This document shows, piece by piece, positions 8,018-15,192 of a stretch of DNA of 23,236 bases. The notes below the pieces were generated by a model. That model was not told where the DNA came from. It ran no database searches and was given only the letters and a program-made list of their open reading frames with translations. Each line of letters starts with the position of its first letter. Within the stretch, counting starts at the first letter, position 1. Source of the stretch: GCA-002282575 sp964416645. GTDB lineage: Bacteria > Pseudomonadota > Gammaproteobacteria > Thiomicrospirales > Thiomicrospiraceae. Location of the stretch: positions 1 through 23,236 of the forward strand of contig CAYQEZ010000029.1 in NCBI GenBank assembly GCA_964416645.1. The letters are read 5' to 3'. The position numbers and the translations under genes were made by a program.

Positions 8018-10126
8018 TCACTCCTGCGGATGATAAAACCGCTGATTCACCGGTTTATAAGCCTTGAACAATGAAAACCCTTGCTCACTAATTTGCCACG
8101 TCATGGCACCCTGCTGTTGTGTTGCATAAATTTGGTGCGCCCAGCCAGAAGGAACGAAATTACCCGCACTGATCCATAAATCCACCTTACTAGATGAGAC
8201 GCTGGGCTTTTCACTCAATGCGGGCGTAATAATAGGCATATACTGTGGCCAATCATTCGCTTTAGGCGTCTGAAAACTCAAGGCAAAAGCGGGCAACGAA
8301 TGCTGAGTATTCATCAGCAACCAGCACTGTCCCTGCTCCGACCACCAACCTTGTATCGGTAAAGCGTCTATTGCTGATGCCGTTTCACCCTGTAAGCAAG
8401 ATTCGCTCGATAGTGTCTTTTCCACACTCATGCGTTGTTTGAGTAAACTCAATCCTTTTTGCTCAGCTTCGTTATTATTGCTCATCACCACACCAGCTAA
8501 ACGCTGTACACCCAAAGCCGTTAAACTGGGCAAAATGATGGTTTCCATACTGTGCGACTTGCCTTGCTGATTGCCCGTACCCAACAACCAATCTCCTTGA
8601 GGTGTTTGCCATATGGCTACCACTTGGTTACGACCCATATCGAGCAAAGTCAATCCTTGCAACTCGTCGGGTAAACCATGCCACCAAGCCGTTGGCGAGA
8701 GCAACAAAACTGCCATTGGCCAAGTGGCTATTTCACTGAGTATTTTCCACACTAATGCCCACAACTGCTCAGTCAGTTGACTTAACAGCGTCGCTAAACT
8801 GGGAGCGATCCAAGCCAGCCAAGCGATGATTAACAGCAAGGGTACGAGCAACCATTCAATAATCGGTGAGGTCAGTAAGTTAGCTAAAGCGGAATAAGTG
8901 GGAATCTGTTGAAAGAAAAACATTAAAAAAGGCGCTAACAACACACTCATACCTAAATGTAACCATATTAAGCGCCGAAGCCTTCCCCCTTCAATCTTCA
9001 ATATCCACAACAAAATAGCCGTAGCAATAAATGACAACCAAAAACCAACTTGCATTACCGCGTCAATATCCCACAGCAGCACTGCAATTAATGCCCATGA
9101 GAGGGTAAGTAACGGATGTATATCTCGTTTTAACCATACCGCCAACATCAGTACCAAAAACATAATCAACGCGCGCTGTACAGGCACATTCAGCCCCGCC
9201 AATAGGGCAAAACTCACTGCTGAGAGTGTTGCCACCACCGATGCAACCAATACAGCAGGAACACGCTGAGATGGCGCTAGTTTCCACAAACCCAATCCTA
9301 AAAACCAAGCCAAACCCGCAATGAGACTGATGTGTGTACCCGAAACTACCGCCATGTGCAGCGTGCCAGTGTCGCGCAATACGCGCCATTGCTCATCGGA
9401 AACACCACTCACCTCACCCAACACCAAAGCAACAGACAAGCCGGTAAAGGCACTATCGGCAGGCAATACCGTTAACAGTTTCTGCATAACCAACCAACGC
9501 CAGGATTGCCAATGCCAACCGCTTTCACTGGGTTCCGACTCGATCAATCGAACCACCAATCCCGTTGCTTGAATGTTCTGCGCAAACAGCCAAGCGGAAA
9601 AATCGATACCAGCTGGATTGTAACGCCCTTGCGTTTCACGCAATCTCAGCTCAAGCGACCACTCCTCACCAGCCAGTGGCTCTCTGCTATGGGGAAAGGT
9701 TAATAAAATTTGAGCATGGGTTAATGCAGGAGAAGGAGCATCCACCAATCGAGTGAGCACCGACCAACCAGAGGCTGTGCGCTTAGCAATACCGTCCACC
9801 ACCACTTGCGCAGGAAAGGTTGTATTCAACCAAATCGAAGGAATAGTTTGTGCTTGCCAGTGCAGCATGCGTTCGTGCATCAATCCGCCACCTAATGCAA
9901 CACCTAACAACACATAAGCAATAACGCGCTGTGTTGTTTTAAGCCACAAGCTGAGCGAAAACAACCCCATGACAAGCCAGAAGAAACGCCAAATAGGTGC
10001 AGGCGTTTCACTAAGCTGCGCCAAACCAATAGCACTGGCTGTCATGGCTAGCGCCAACCAAAACACCCACGGACGGTAGGTGCTGCTAGATGCCTGCTGT
10101 AAATTAAGCGCTGAGCGACTCGTCAT
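8018..10126 (-). CDS. comEC: DNA uptake channel ComEC/Rec2, with degenerate C-terminal MBL domain
   Basis: A protein of about 702 residues expected to form the inner-membrane channel for single-stranded DNA in natural transformation. N-terminal helices and an OB-fold-like domain (with RYNPAGIDFSAWLFAQNIQATG) precede the competence domain (DTGTLHMAVVSGTHISLIAG and many helices). The C-terminal soluble region (about residues 495-702) follows the beta-lactamase fold pattern (LDMGRNQ..., ILPSLTALGVQRLAGVV). The metal-binding SHxDxDH motif is replaced by SNNNEAE, and LLxDTG reads LLGTG. The start could be TTG at 10135 or ATG at 10126; neither has a clear Shine-Dalgarno. It overlaps the end of the Lon-like gene by about 23 bp, implying coupling. 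It is probably a real, expressed transporter lacking nuclease activity. Confidence 0.88.
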   Translation of the reverse strand: MTSRSALNLQQASSSTYRPWVFWLALAMTASAIGLAQLSETPAPIWRFFWLVMGLFSLSLWLKTTQRVIAYVLLGVALGGGLMHERMLHWQAQTIPSIWLNTTFPAQVVVDGIAKRTASGWSVLTRLVDAPSPALTHAQILLTFPHSREPLAGEEWSLELRLRETQGRYNPAGIDFSAWLFAQNIQATGLVVRLIESEPSESGWHWQSWRWLVMQKLLTVLPADSAFTGLSVALVLGEVSGVSDEQWRVLRDTGTLHMAVVSGTHISLIAGLAWFLGLGLWKLAPSQRVPAVLVASVVATLSAVSFALLAGLNVPVQRALIMFLVLMLAVWLKRDIHPLLTLSWALIAVLLWDIDAVMQVGFWLSFIATAILLWILKIEGGRLRRLIWLHLGMSVLLAPFLMFFFQQIPTYSALANLLTSPIIEWLLVPLLLIIAWLAWIAPSLATLLSQLTEQLWALVWKILSEIATWPMAVLLLSPTAWWHGLPDELQGLTLLDMGRNQVVAIWQTPQGDWLLGTGNQQGKSHSMETIILPSLTALGVQRLAGVVMSNNNEAEQKGLSLLKQRMSVEKTLSSESCLQGETASAIDALPIQGWWSEQGQCWLLMNTQHSLPAFALSFQTPKANDWPQYMPIITPALSEKPSVSSSKVDLWISAGNFVPSGWAHQIYATQQQGAMTWQISEQGFSLFKAYKPVNQRFYHPQE

Positions 10127-11750
10127 CGTGTTCAACAGGCAAGGGGTTCATTTGCTCTAAGGCTTGCAAAACCTGCTCATTCACCTGTTCCGCTGGCAAG
10201 CCCGTCATCATAGCAAGAGCTTCATCTAAATGCGCAACTGGATAGACATGAAATTGCCCCGCTTCGCAAGCACGACGAACATCTTCAGCCAACATTAATG
10301 ATTGACCATTCACCACTGGAATCAGCACGCCTTGCGAACCCGTTAAGCCACGCATCGCACACAGACGAAAAAAACCCTCAATTTTTTCATTAATCCCACC
10401 CACCGCTTGCACATCACCAAACTGATTAATTGCGCCCGTCACGGCAATTTCTTGACGTAGCGGAATTTGCGCAATCGACGACAATAACGCCAAAGTTTCT
10501 GCCGCCGAAGCACTGTCGCCTTCAACACCCTCATAAGTCTGTTCCATCACTACGCTGGCGGTCAGTGCCATGCTACGCGAGCGCATAAATCGACCTCGCA
10601 AATAGCCTTGCACAATGAGCATGCCTTTACTATGAATGGGGCCAGCCAAATCAACTTCTTTTTCAATATCGACTAATCCATCATTACCAGGTGAGGTTTG
10701 TGCACTAATTTTAACTGGCTGTCCAAAAGCCATACGACCGACTTCGTACACGGTCAGCGCATTCACCTGACCGACAGCATCGCCCTTAGTCGCAATAGAC
10801 AACCAACCCGCCGTGATCGCTTGACGGTACTCAGCTTCCAGTCGACCCGCCTCGTAGCGATCATTATGCATAGCCAGCGTCAAGGCTGGCACATCAACCA
10901 ATTCATGGTTCAAGTGAATGGCCTCGTCTTGCGCTCGCAACAACAAGGCCTCAAGCTGATCCATACGTAGCGCCAAACGCGTCGCATCCTCGGCCAAACG
11001 AGAGGCATAATCACAGCACAGCGCAAGCGCATCGGCTGCGACGTTCATCACCAAATCCGACTGACACCGCGCTAACATCACCGACATCAATGCCTGCTCC
11101 ATTTCGGTTGTGCGCGGGGCAAAGTCTTCAAATTCAATTAAACGCTCAAACAAGCCAACCACATCACTGTCCGCTTCTTCCAAAGCAAAGAAATGATGCG
11201 CCTCACCCACCAATACCAAGCGCAATTGAATCGACCAGTCATTAACCAGCGGCAGGCTATCACTCAGACGATGCGCTTGTATCGCATACCAATCGTCAGC
11301 AGAAAGCTTACCCGTTTGCAACACACCTTTAATGATTTGCCACAAACCGCTTACTTGTAATAAAGACGCCACGCGAACAATCAAAAATCCGCCATCTGCG
11401 CGATGCAGTACCCCTTCTCGCACATGATTACCAACCGCTGTGCCCAATAATTGCGCCACCGACAACGATGGCTCATAAACCACGGGAACCGCTCGTCCCG
11501 TCAGCAAATACTGACTCGATGCCAAGGCTTGCACCTCAGCCACCAACCAATCACGCCAAGCCTCAATACCCTCATCCATCACCATCACATGTTTTTGCCG
11601 ACGCGAACGCAAAAAAGCCGTTAATGCCGAAGTAGCGCGTGGATGCAGTGTGGAGATACCCGTTAAAGCAGGCGTAATAGAAGCCAAGGATTCGGCTGAG
11701 GTATGGGTGTAAAGCTGTTCTGAAGCTAAAGGCGTAATAAATGACGGCAT
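10104..11750 (-). CDS. Lon-like (S16) protease, YcbZ/LonH-type, without Walker motifs
   Basis: A 548-residue protein with a C-terminal Lon protease domain. The catalytic Ser413 is in GVEGDSASAAE and Lys456 in GGINEKIEGF; the 43-residue spacing equals that in Lon. The middle region (GVLHRADGGFLIVRVASLL..., then a helical segment) resembles the AAA portion of the LonB/YcbZ group. No GxxxxGK[ST] Walker A is present, and the Walker B-like strand lacks acidic residues, so ATP hydrolysis is unlikely. It may act as a peptidase on unfolded substrates; the physiological substrate is unknown. The ATG at 11748-11750 is preceded by AGGA and is itself the edge of the 68-bp direct repeat. comEC follows in the same transcript. 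Confidence 0.85.
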   Translation of the reverse strand: MPSFITPLASEQLYTHTSAESLASITPALTGISTLHPRATSALTAFLRSRRQKHVMVMDEGIEAWRDWLVAEVQALASSQYLLTGRAVPVVYEPSLSVAQLLGTAVGNHVREGVLHRADGGFLIVRVASLLQVSGLWQIIKGVLQTGKLSADDWYAIQAHRLSDSLPLVNDWSIQLRLVLVGEAHHFFALEEADSDVVGLFERLIEFEDFAPRTTEMEQALMSVMLARCQSDLVMNVAADALALCCDYASRLAEDATRLALRMDQLEALLLRAQDEAIHLNHELVDVPALTLAMHNDRYEAGRLEAEYRQAITAGWLSIATKGDAVGQVNALTVYEVGRMAFGQPVKISAQTSPGNDGLVDIEKEVDLAGPIHSKGMLIVQGYLRGRFMRSRSMALTASVVMEQTYEGVEGDSASAAETLALLSSIAQIPLRQEIAVTGAINQFGDVQAVGGINEKIEGFFRLCAMRGLTGSQGVLIPVVNGQSLMLAEDVRRACEAGQFHVYPVAHLDEALAMMTGLPAEQVNEQVLQALEQMNPLPVEHDDESLSA

Positions 11751-11815
11751 CTTGTCCTATTGGCTGGAAATTTACGGATAGAATGGCTATTCTATCCTAT
11801 TAACACAGCTTTAGG
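11748..11815 (+). repeat. 68-bp direct repeat, left copy (islet boundary)
   Basis: The sequence is identical to 19914-19981 at 66 of 68 positions (two adjacent differences, CT versus TC). It begins at the start codon of the Lon-like gene and carries that gene's upstream region. It contains an 8-bp inverted repeat with a 4-bp spacer (11777-11796) presenting TAGAAT hexamers on both strands. It marks the left edge of the iron islet. Confidence 0.95.
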
Positions 11816-11823
11816 CTTAACCT

Positions 11824-11846
11824 AAAGTAGGCTAGCTCTACTTTTT
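11824..11846 (+). other. Hairpin at the left inner edge of the islet
   Basis: A 7-bp stem (AAAGTAG/CTACTTT) with a 7-nt loop is followed by Ts on the + strand. A second inverted repeat, CTTTAGG/CCTAAAG (11809-11827), overlaps it. The cluster lies just inside the left direct repeat. It resembles a weak terminator for + transcription but could be a recombination-associated structure. The remainder of 11816-11900 has no ORF. Confidence 0.4.
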
Positions 11847-11900
11847 ACAATGCAACGGATAAAACAACAGCAATCATTGTCGTTTTTAGCAATTCCCCAT

Positions 11901-12356
11901 TCAAAAACTGGATAACCAGAGCTGCATTTGATCTTGAGTCATAACCCCTAAATGCTTTTGCCGAATATCATGCGTGGCTGATAACAAAACCGTATAGGGT
12001 ACAGCCAAAGATTTATTACTCAAACGACGTAACAAACTTTCTGCATTGACACTACGCAATACAATTAAGTTTTCTGGCAGTCTAGTTAATTTAGGTATGC
12101 TTTCTTGCCAAGTGTCTATGGTGACTAAAATTAAATGCGCATTAGGTTTTTGTTGCGCAAAAGCCATTATCTCTGCTAACTCTTGTTGGCAAGCGGGACA
12201 ATCACTTTTCCATACAAACAAAAAAGTAGGCTTGCCTAACCATTGCTCAGACGATTGAAATTGCGCTTGCCTATCAATCAACTCAAAAGAAACAGCAAGG
12301 ACTGGTAAACACCAGCCCAATAATAAGATAAATAATAAGTTAGCAAAAGAATGCAT
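11901..12356 (-). CDS. Exported thioredoxin-like (TlpA/redoxin-type) protein
   Basis: A 151-residue protein with a signal peptide (FANLLFILLLGWCLPVLA) and a thioredoxin fold. The active site is WKSDCPACQQE (CPAC), with the cis-proline loop at AVPYTVLL. TlpA/ResA-like proteins reduce or transfer disulfides in the periplasm. The ATG overlaps the stop of the upstream TonB receptor (TAATG), so the two are translated together. Since that receptor has only two cysteines, in a CxxC motif, a redox partnership is plausible but inferred. Last gene of the islet. Confidence 0.82.
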   Translation of the reverse strand: MHSFANLLFILLLGWCLPVLAVSFELIDRQAQFQSSEQWLGKPTFLFVWKSDCPACQQELAEIMAFAQQKPNAHLILVTIDTWQESIPKLTRLPENLIVLRSVNAESLLRRLSNKSLAVPYTVLLSATHDIRQKHLGVMTQDQMQLWLSSF

Positions 12357-14509
12357 TAGAATTTATATTCACCACCCACAAACAAATGACGACCATGAGT
12401 TATCCCCCACATATGAGTCACGTCAATACCGCCATCTTTATTTAACCATAAAGGAGATTCTTTCTTTGTTTGCAATTCGTTGAGTAGGTTATTTATCCCA
12501 GCGTAGAGTTTCAAAGATTTATTAATGTTATAACCTAAGCGAGTGTCAACCAGCAAATAACTTGGACTTTTACTTAATTTAGGCGTGCCATCAAAGTTAT
12601 AACGTTGCGCATCAGGGTTGTTTTTGTAATTACCAAAGCGTGCTAAGTCCATTGCGCCTGTCCAAGTTGCTCTGGTGCGCCACTCCCAAGCACCTGAATC
12701 GACATCAAAGCCTAAAAAAGCACGCATTTCAGGACGCGCATAAGCTAAGGGTTCTTCCGACTGATCAAACGCATACTGGGTATATTCTAGCCCACTATTC
12801 ACATGCAATATGGGCGATAACATGTAACGAATGCTCGTATCTAGAGTTGTAAAAGTCACGGGTTTGCTTACATTGCCTAGCAAGGTAATGGGATTGCCCA
12901 AACCATCAACAGCACTAGAATCTACTTTTGCCATATGGTCAATTTGTGTCCAAGTAATGCCACTAGACCAAGTGGTTCGGTCATTTTGTAAACTTAGATT
13001 ATAAGATGCATTATAGGCACTTTCATAGGTCAAATTGGCATCGCGTACAATTTTAGTGGTATCTAGAATACCATGATCTTGCTCATAAAAAGTGGTTGGC
13101 GCACGATAACCTTTACCCAAAGCAAAACGCGATGTCCAATCGGGATTATGGGTATAAGCTAACAGCATGCGCGGACTGGTCACACCACCATAAGCACTAT
13201 GATTATCATGACGCGCCGAAATATTCACCTCCAAATCGCCACCTAGCGCAAAAAAATCATACTGAGCAAACACACTTGGAATGCGATAGCTATAATTGTC
13301 TATGCCCGAATTATCCACGCCATTGGCATCAAATGCTTTAGATTTATGTTCTTCGCCTTTATAAGCAAGCCCTGCAGTAAAGGCACTATCTTGAAATAAG
13401 CGTTTCCAACGTCCTTCTAAATAAGATTGATGCTGAACCATGTTGTAAACATGACCTTCATAAAAACTATCTTGCTGATGCTCGGCATATCCAGCGGCTA
13501 AACGATAGCTGTTCTTTCCTTGCGTTTTTTCACTAATTAAGGTGGCTTGTGTGCGCTTGGTATCAATCAACTCCGCCATATTGGCAAGACCCCCGTCATA
13601 AGGGATTTGTGTGCCGTCGCTTGGGTTAATCCATCCGCCTGCAAAGCTCGATCCACCTGCTCCTTTTGACCAGTTAAATGGATTGCCCATTGTATTAGAT
13701 TTTATCCTAGCAAAATTGGTTGACTGAGTACCAACCCCACCAGTTCTCTTTTCATCGGCATGATCAATACGCATACGCGTTTGCCAACCTGCCAAGTCTC
13801 CCAAACCCACGCCAACACCAAACATGTTACGATGGTAACCAGCCATTTCACTAATACCATTACCGTCGCTATCAATAGCATCATGAGCACGTAGCTGACC
13901 GTTAAGACTTAAATATTGTCCTTTATTTTTACCAACCCAACCTTGAAAATACTCTAATTTTTGACTGCCATCTTCGCCCAATTCACCACGCATCATGCCT
14001 TCATTTTTCGTAATTTTCTTGGTTACTAAATTGACACTGCCAGCAATAGCCTCTGGTGCAACCAAGCTCATGCCTGCTCCCCTTACTATATCAATACGAT
14101 CAAGCACATTAACAGGTATGCCTTCTAAACCATACACCGATGACGCTGAAGAGTAGAGTGGGATACCATCAATCATAATGGTGGTAAAGCGACCTGGTAA
14201 ATTATTTAAGCTGATGTTTTTAGCAGTGCAAATAGAACATTCATTTTGTATATCAACCCCTACTTTATGCGTAATGGCTTCTAACACATTAGACGCACCA
14301 GAAGCTCGAATATCCGCTGCACTAATCTGTTCGGTACGCGGCACTTCATCGCCAATAGCAACCAACTTATTTTTTTTGCCTGTTACATTAGCGGCATTGC
14401 TTTTCACTTCCACTGTATTCAATTTCTGAGATACTTCTTGTGCAAACGCATGACCCGAAAAAATTAAACCTAAAGATATGGCTAATGGGGTTAGTAATGG
14501 CTTATTCAT
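12356..14509 (-). CDS. TonB-dependent outer-membrane receptor with CxxC plug motif
   Basis: A 717-residue receptor. A signal peptide (MNKPLLTPLAISLGLIFSGHAFA) is followed by the plug domain (VEVKSNA..., ASNVLEAITHKVGVDIQ, PGRFTTIMIDGIPLYSS, VLDRIDIVRGAG, APEAIAGSVNLVTK) and a beta-barrel ending in the aromatic EYKF. The ligand is unknown. Cys91 and Cys94 (ECSIC) are the only cysteines and sit in the plug, which is unusual and fits the co-encoded thioredoxin. AGGA lies 7 bases before the ATG. A MITE-like repeat (14554-14724) separates it from the Spy-like gene upstream. Given the neighbouring feo genes and Fur-type promoter, a metal or metal-chelate substrate is the best guess. Confidence 0.88.
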   Translation of the reverse strand: MNKPLLTPLAISLGLIFSGHAFAQEVSQKLNTVEVKSNAANVTGKKNKLVAIGDEVPRTEQISAADIRASGASNVLEAITHKVGVDIQNECSICTAKNISLNNLPGRFTTIMIDGIPLYSSASSVYGLEGIPVNVLDRIDIVRGAGMSLVAPEAIAGSVNLVTKKITKNEGMMRGELGEDGSQKLEYFQGWVGKNKGQYLSLNGQLRAHDAIDSDGNGISEMAGYHRNMFGVGVGLGDLAGWQTRMRIDHADEKRTGGVGTQSTNFARIKSNTMGNPFNWSKGAGGSSFAGGWINPSDGTQIPYDGGLANMAELIDTKRTQATLISEKTQGKNSYRLAAGYAEHQQDSFYEGHVYNMVQHQSYLEGRWKRLFQDSAFTAGLAYKGEEHKSKAFDANGVDNSGIDNYSYRIPSVFAQYDFFALGGDLEVNISARHDNHSAYGGVTSPRMLLAYTHNPDWTSRFALGKGYRAPTTFYEQDHGILDTTKIVRDANLTYESAYNASYNLSLQNDRTTWSSGITWTQIDHMAKVDSSAVDGLGNPITLLGNVSKPVTFTTLDTSIRYMLSPILHVNSGLEYTQYAFDQSEEPLAYARPEMRAFLGFDVDSGAWEWRTRATWTGAMDLARFGNYKNNPDAQRYNFDGTPKLSKSPSYLLVDTRLGYNINKSLKLYAGINNLLNELQTKKESPLWLNKDGGIDVTHMWGITHGRHLFVGGEYKF

Positions 14510-14553
14510 GTTCTATTCCTAAATTTAAAATAATTTATTGGGTATATCTAAGT

Positions 14554-14724
14554 GCACATCTAATAACCCAATGGGTAGGAAGTTTCACCTAGCGGTGCAC
14601 TAAAGTGTGAAGGAAGGGGTTGCTAGAAATAGCATGTAACACCTTGATAAAACCCTTTCCTTCAGCTAAAAAACAACATTGGGAATGTCTAAAAACAAGC
14701 GAAGCGAGGTTTTTAGAGATTTCC
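14554..14724. repeat. MITE-like repeat, copy 1 (171 bp)
   Basis: Closely similar to 17562-17709 over its whole length except for an extra block of about 23 bp near 14584-14607. One end reads ACATCTAATAACCCAATGGG. The other, on the minus strand, reads GGGAAATCTCTAAAAACC, a related imperfect terminal inverted repeat. Inside is a 14-bp stem (TGAAGGAAGGGGTT with AACCCTTTCCTTCA, one G-U) enclosing TGCTA-GAAA-TAGCA. A second hairpin (TCTAAAAAC/GTTTTTAGA) lies at the end touching the Spy-like stop codon. No ORF. It separates two genes of one presumed operon. Confidence 0.7.
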
Positions 14725-15162
14725 CTATTCTTTCCACCCCGATGCTTTAAGCAATGCTTGATATTGAGCAGATGACATTTCTTGACGCAATTTATGCATG
14801 GCTTCTAATTTCATTTCGGTTGCTTGACGGCGCAACAAAGACAGTTCGTCTAATTCTGAAGCAACCGCCTTAACTGATTTTCCTTCTTTAATCACCGCAT
14901 GCAAAATCGCTTTATCCAATTTTTCAATTTGGTCAACCAATTCATGAACCTTAGGACCAGATGCCATACCTATGGCTTGTATCTGTTTTTTTTGTGCTTC
15001 ACTAAAAGCATGCTCGCCTTCTAGCTTCATTGCCACTTGCGACAACCCCTTGGGGGTGTTGGTTACCATTAAGCCACAGTTATAACTGCTTTCATGCGAC
15101 ATCGCCAGCATGCTACCCATAGAAAGTATCGCAATGGTTAAAAACGCTATGATATGTTTCAT
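14725..15162 (-). CDS. Spy/CpxP/ZraP-like periplasmic protein
   Basis: A 145-residue exported protein with signal peptide MKHIIAFLTIAILSMGSMLA. The mature part is mostly charged alpha helix with repeated LTxxQ-like segments (FSEAQKKQIQAIG and MSSAQYQALLKASGW), as in the Spy/CpxP/ZraP group of periplasmic chaperones and metal-stress proteins. One cysteine (about residue 29, YNCGLM) is in the mature part. It begins 31 bp after the end of the frameshifted receptor, with GGAAG as Shine-Dalgarno, so it is probably in the same Fur-type transcript. Family assignment rests on size, helix content and the LTxxQ-like motifs, so it is moderate. Confidence 0.62.
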   Translation of the reverse strand: MKHIIAFLTIAILSMGSMLAMSHESSYNCGLMVTNTPKGLSQVAMKLEGEHAFSEAQKKQIQAIGMASGPKVHELVDQIEKLDKAILHAVIKEGKSVKAVASELDELSLLRRQATEMKLEAMHKLRQEMSSAQYQALLKASGWKE

Positions 15163-15192
15163 TATTTTATCTTCCTTAAACTCAACCTATTT

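Noticed and set aside
9063..9389. Alternative frame inside comEC.
   Set aside because: The frame lies wholly within the comEC competence domain; its translation has no domain and unusual composition.
14615..14632. GCTA-GAAA-TAGC inside the repeats resembles the tetraloop of engineered CRISPR guide RNA.
   Set aside because: It is a simple stable GAAA hairpin; there is no repeat-spacer array, no cas gene and no repeat:anti-repeat pairing nearby.
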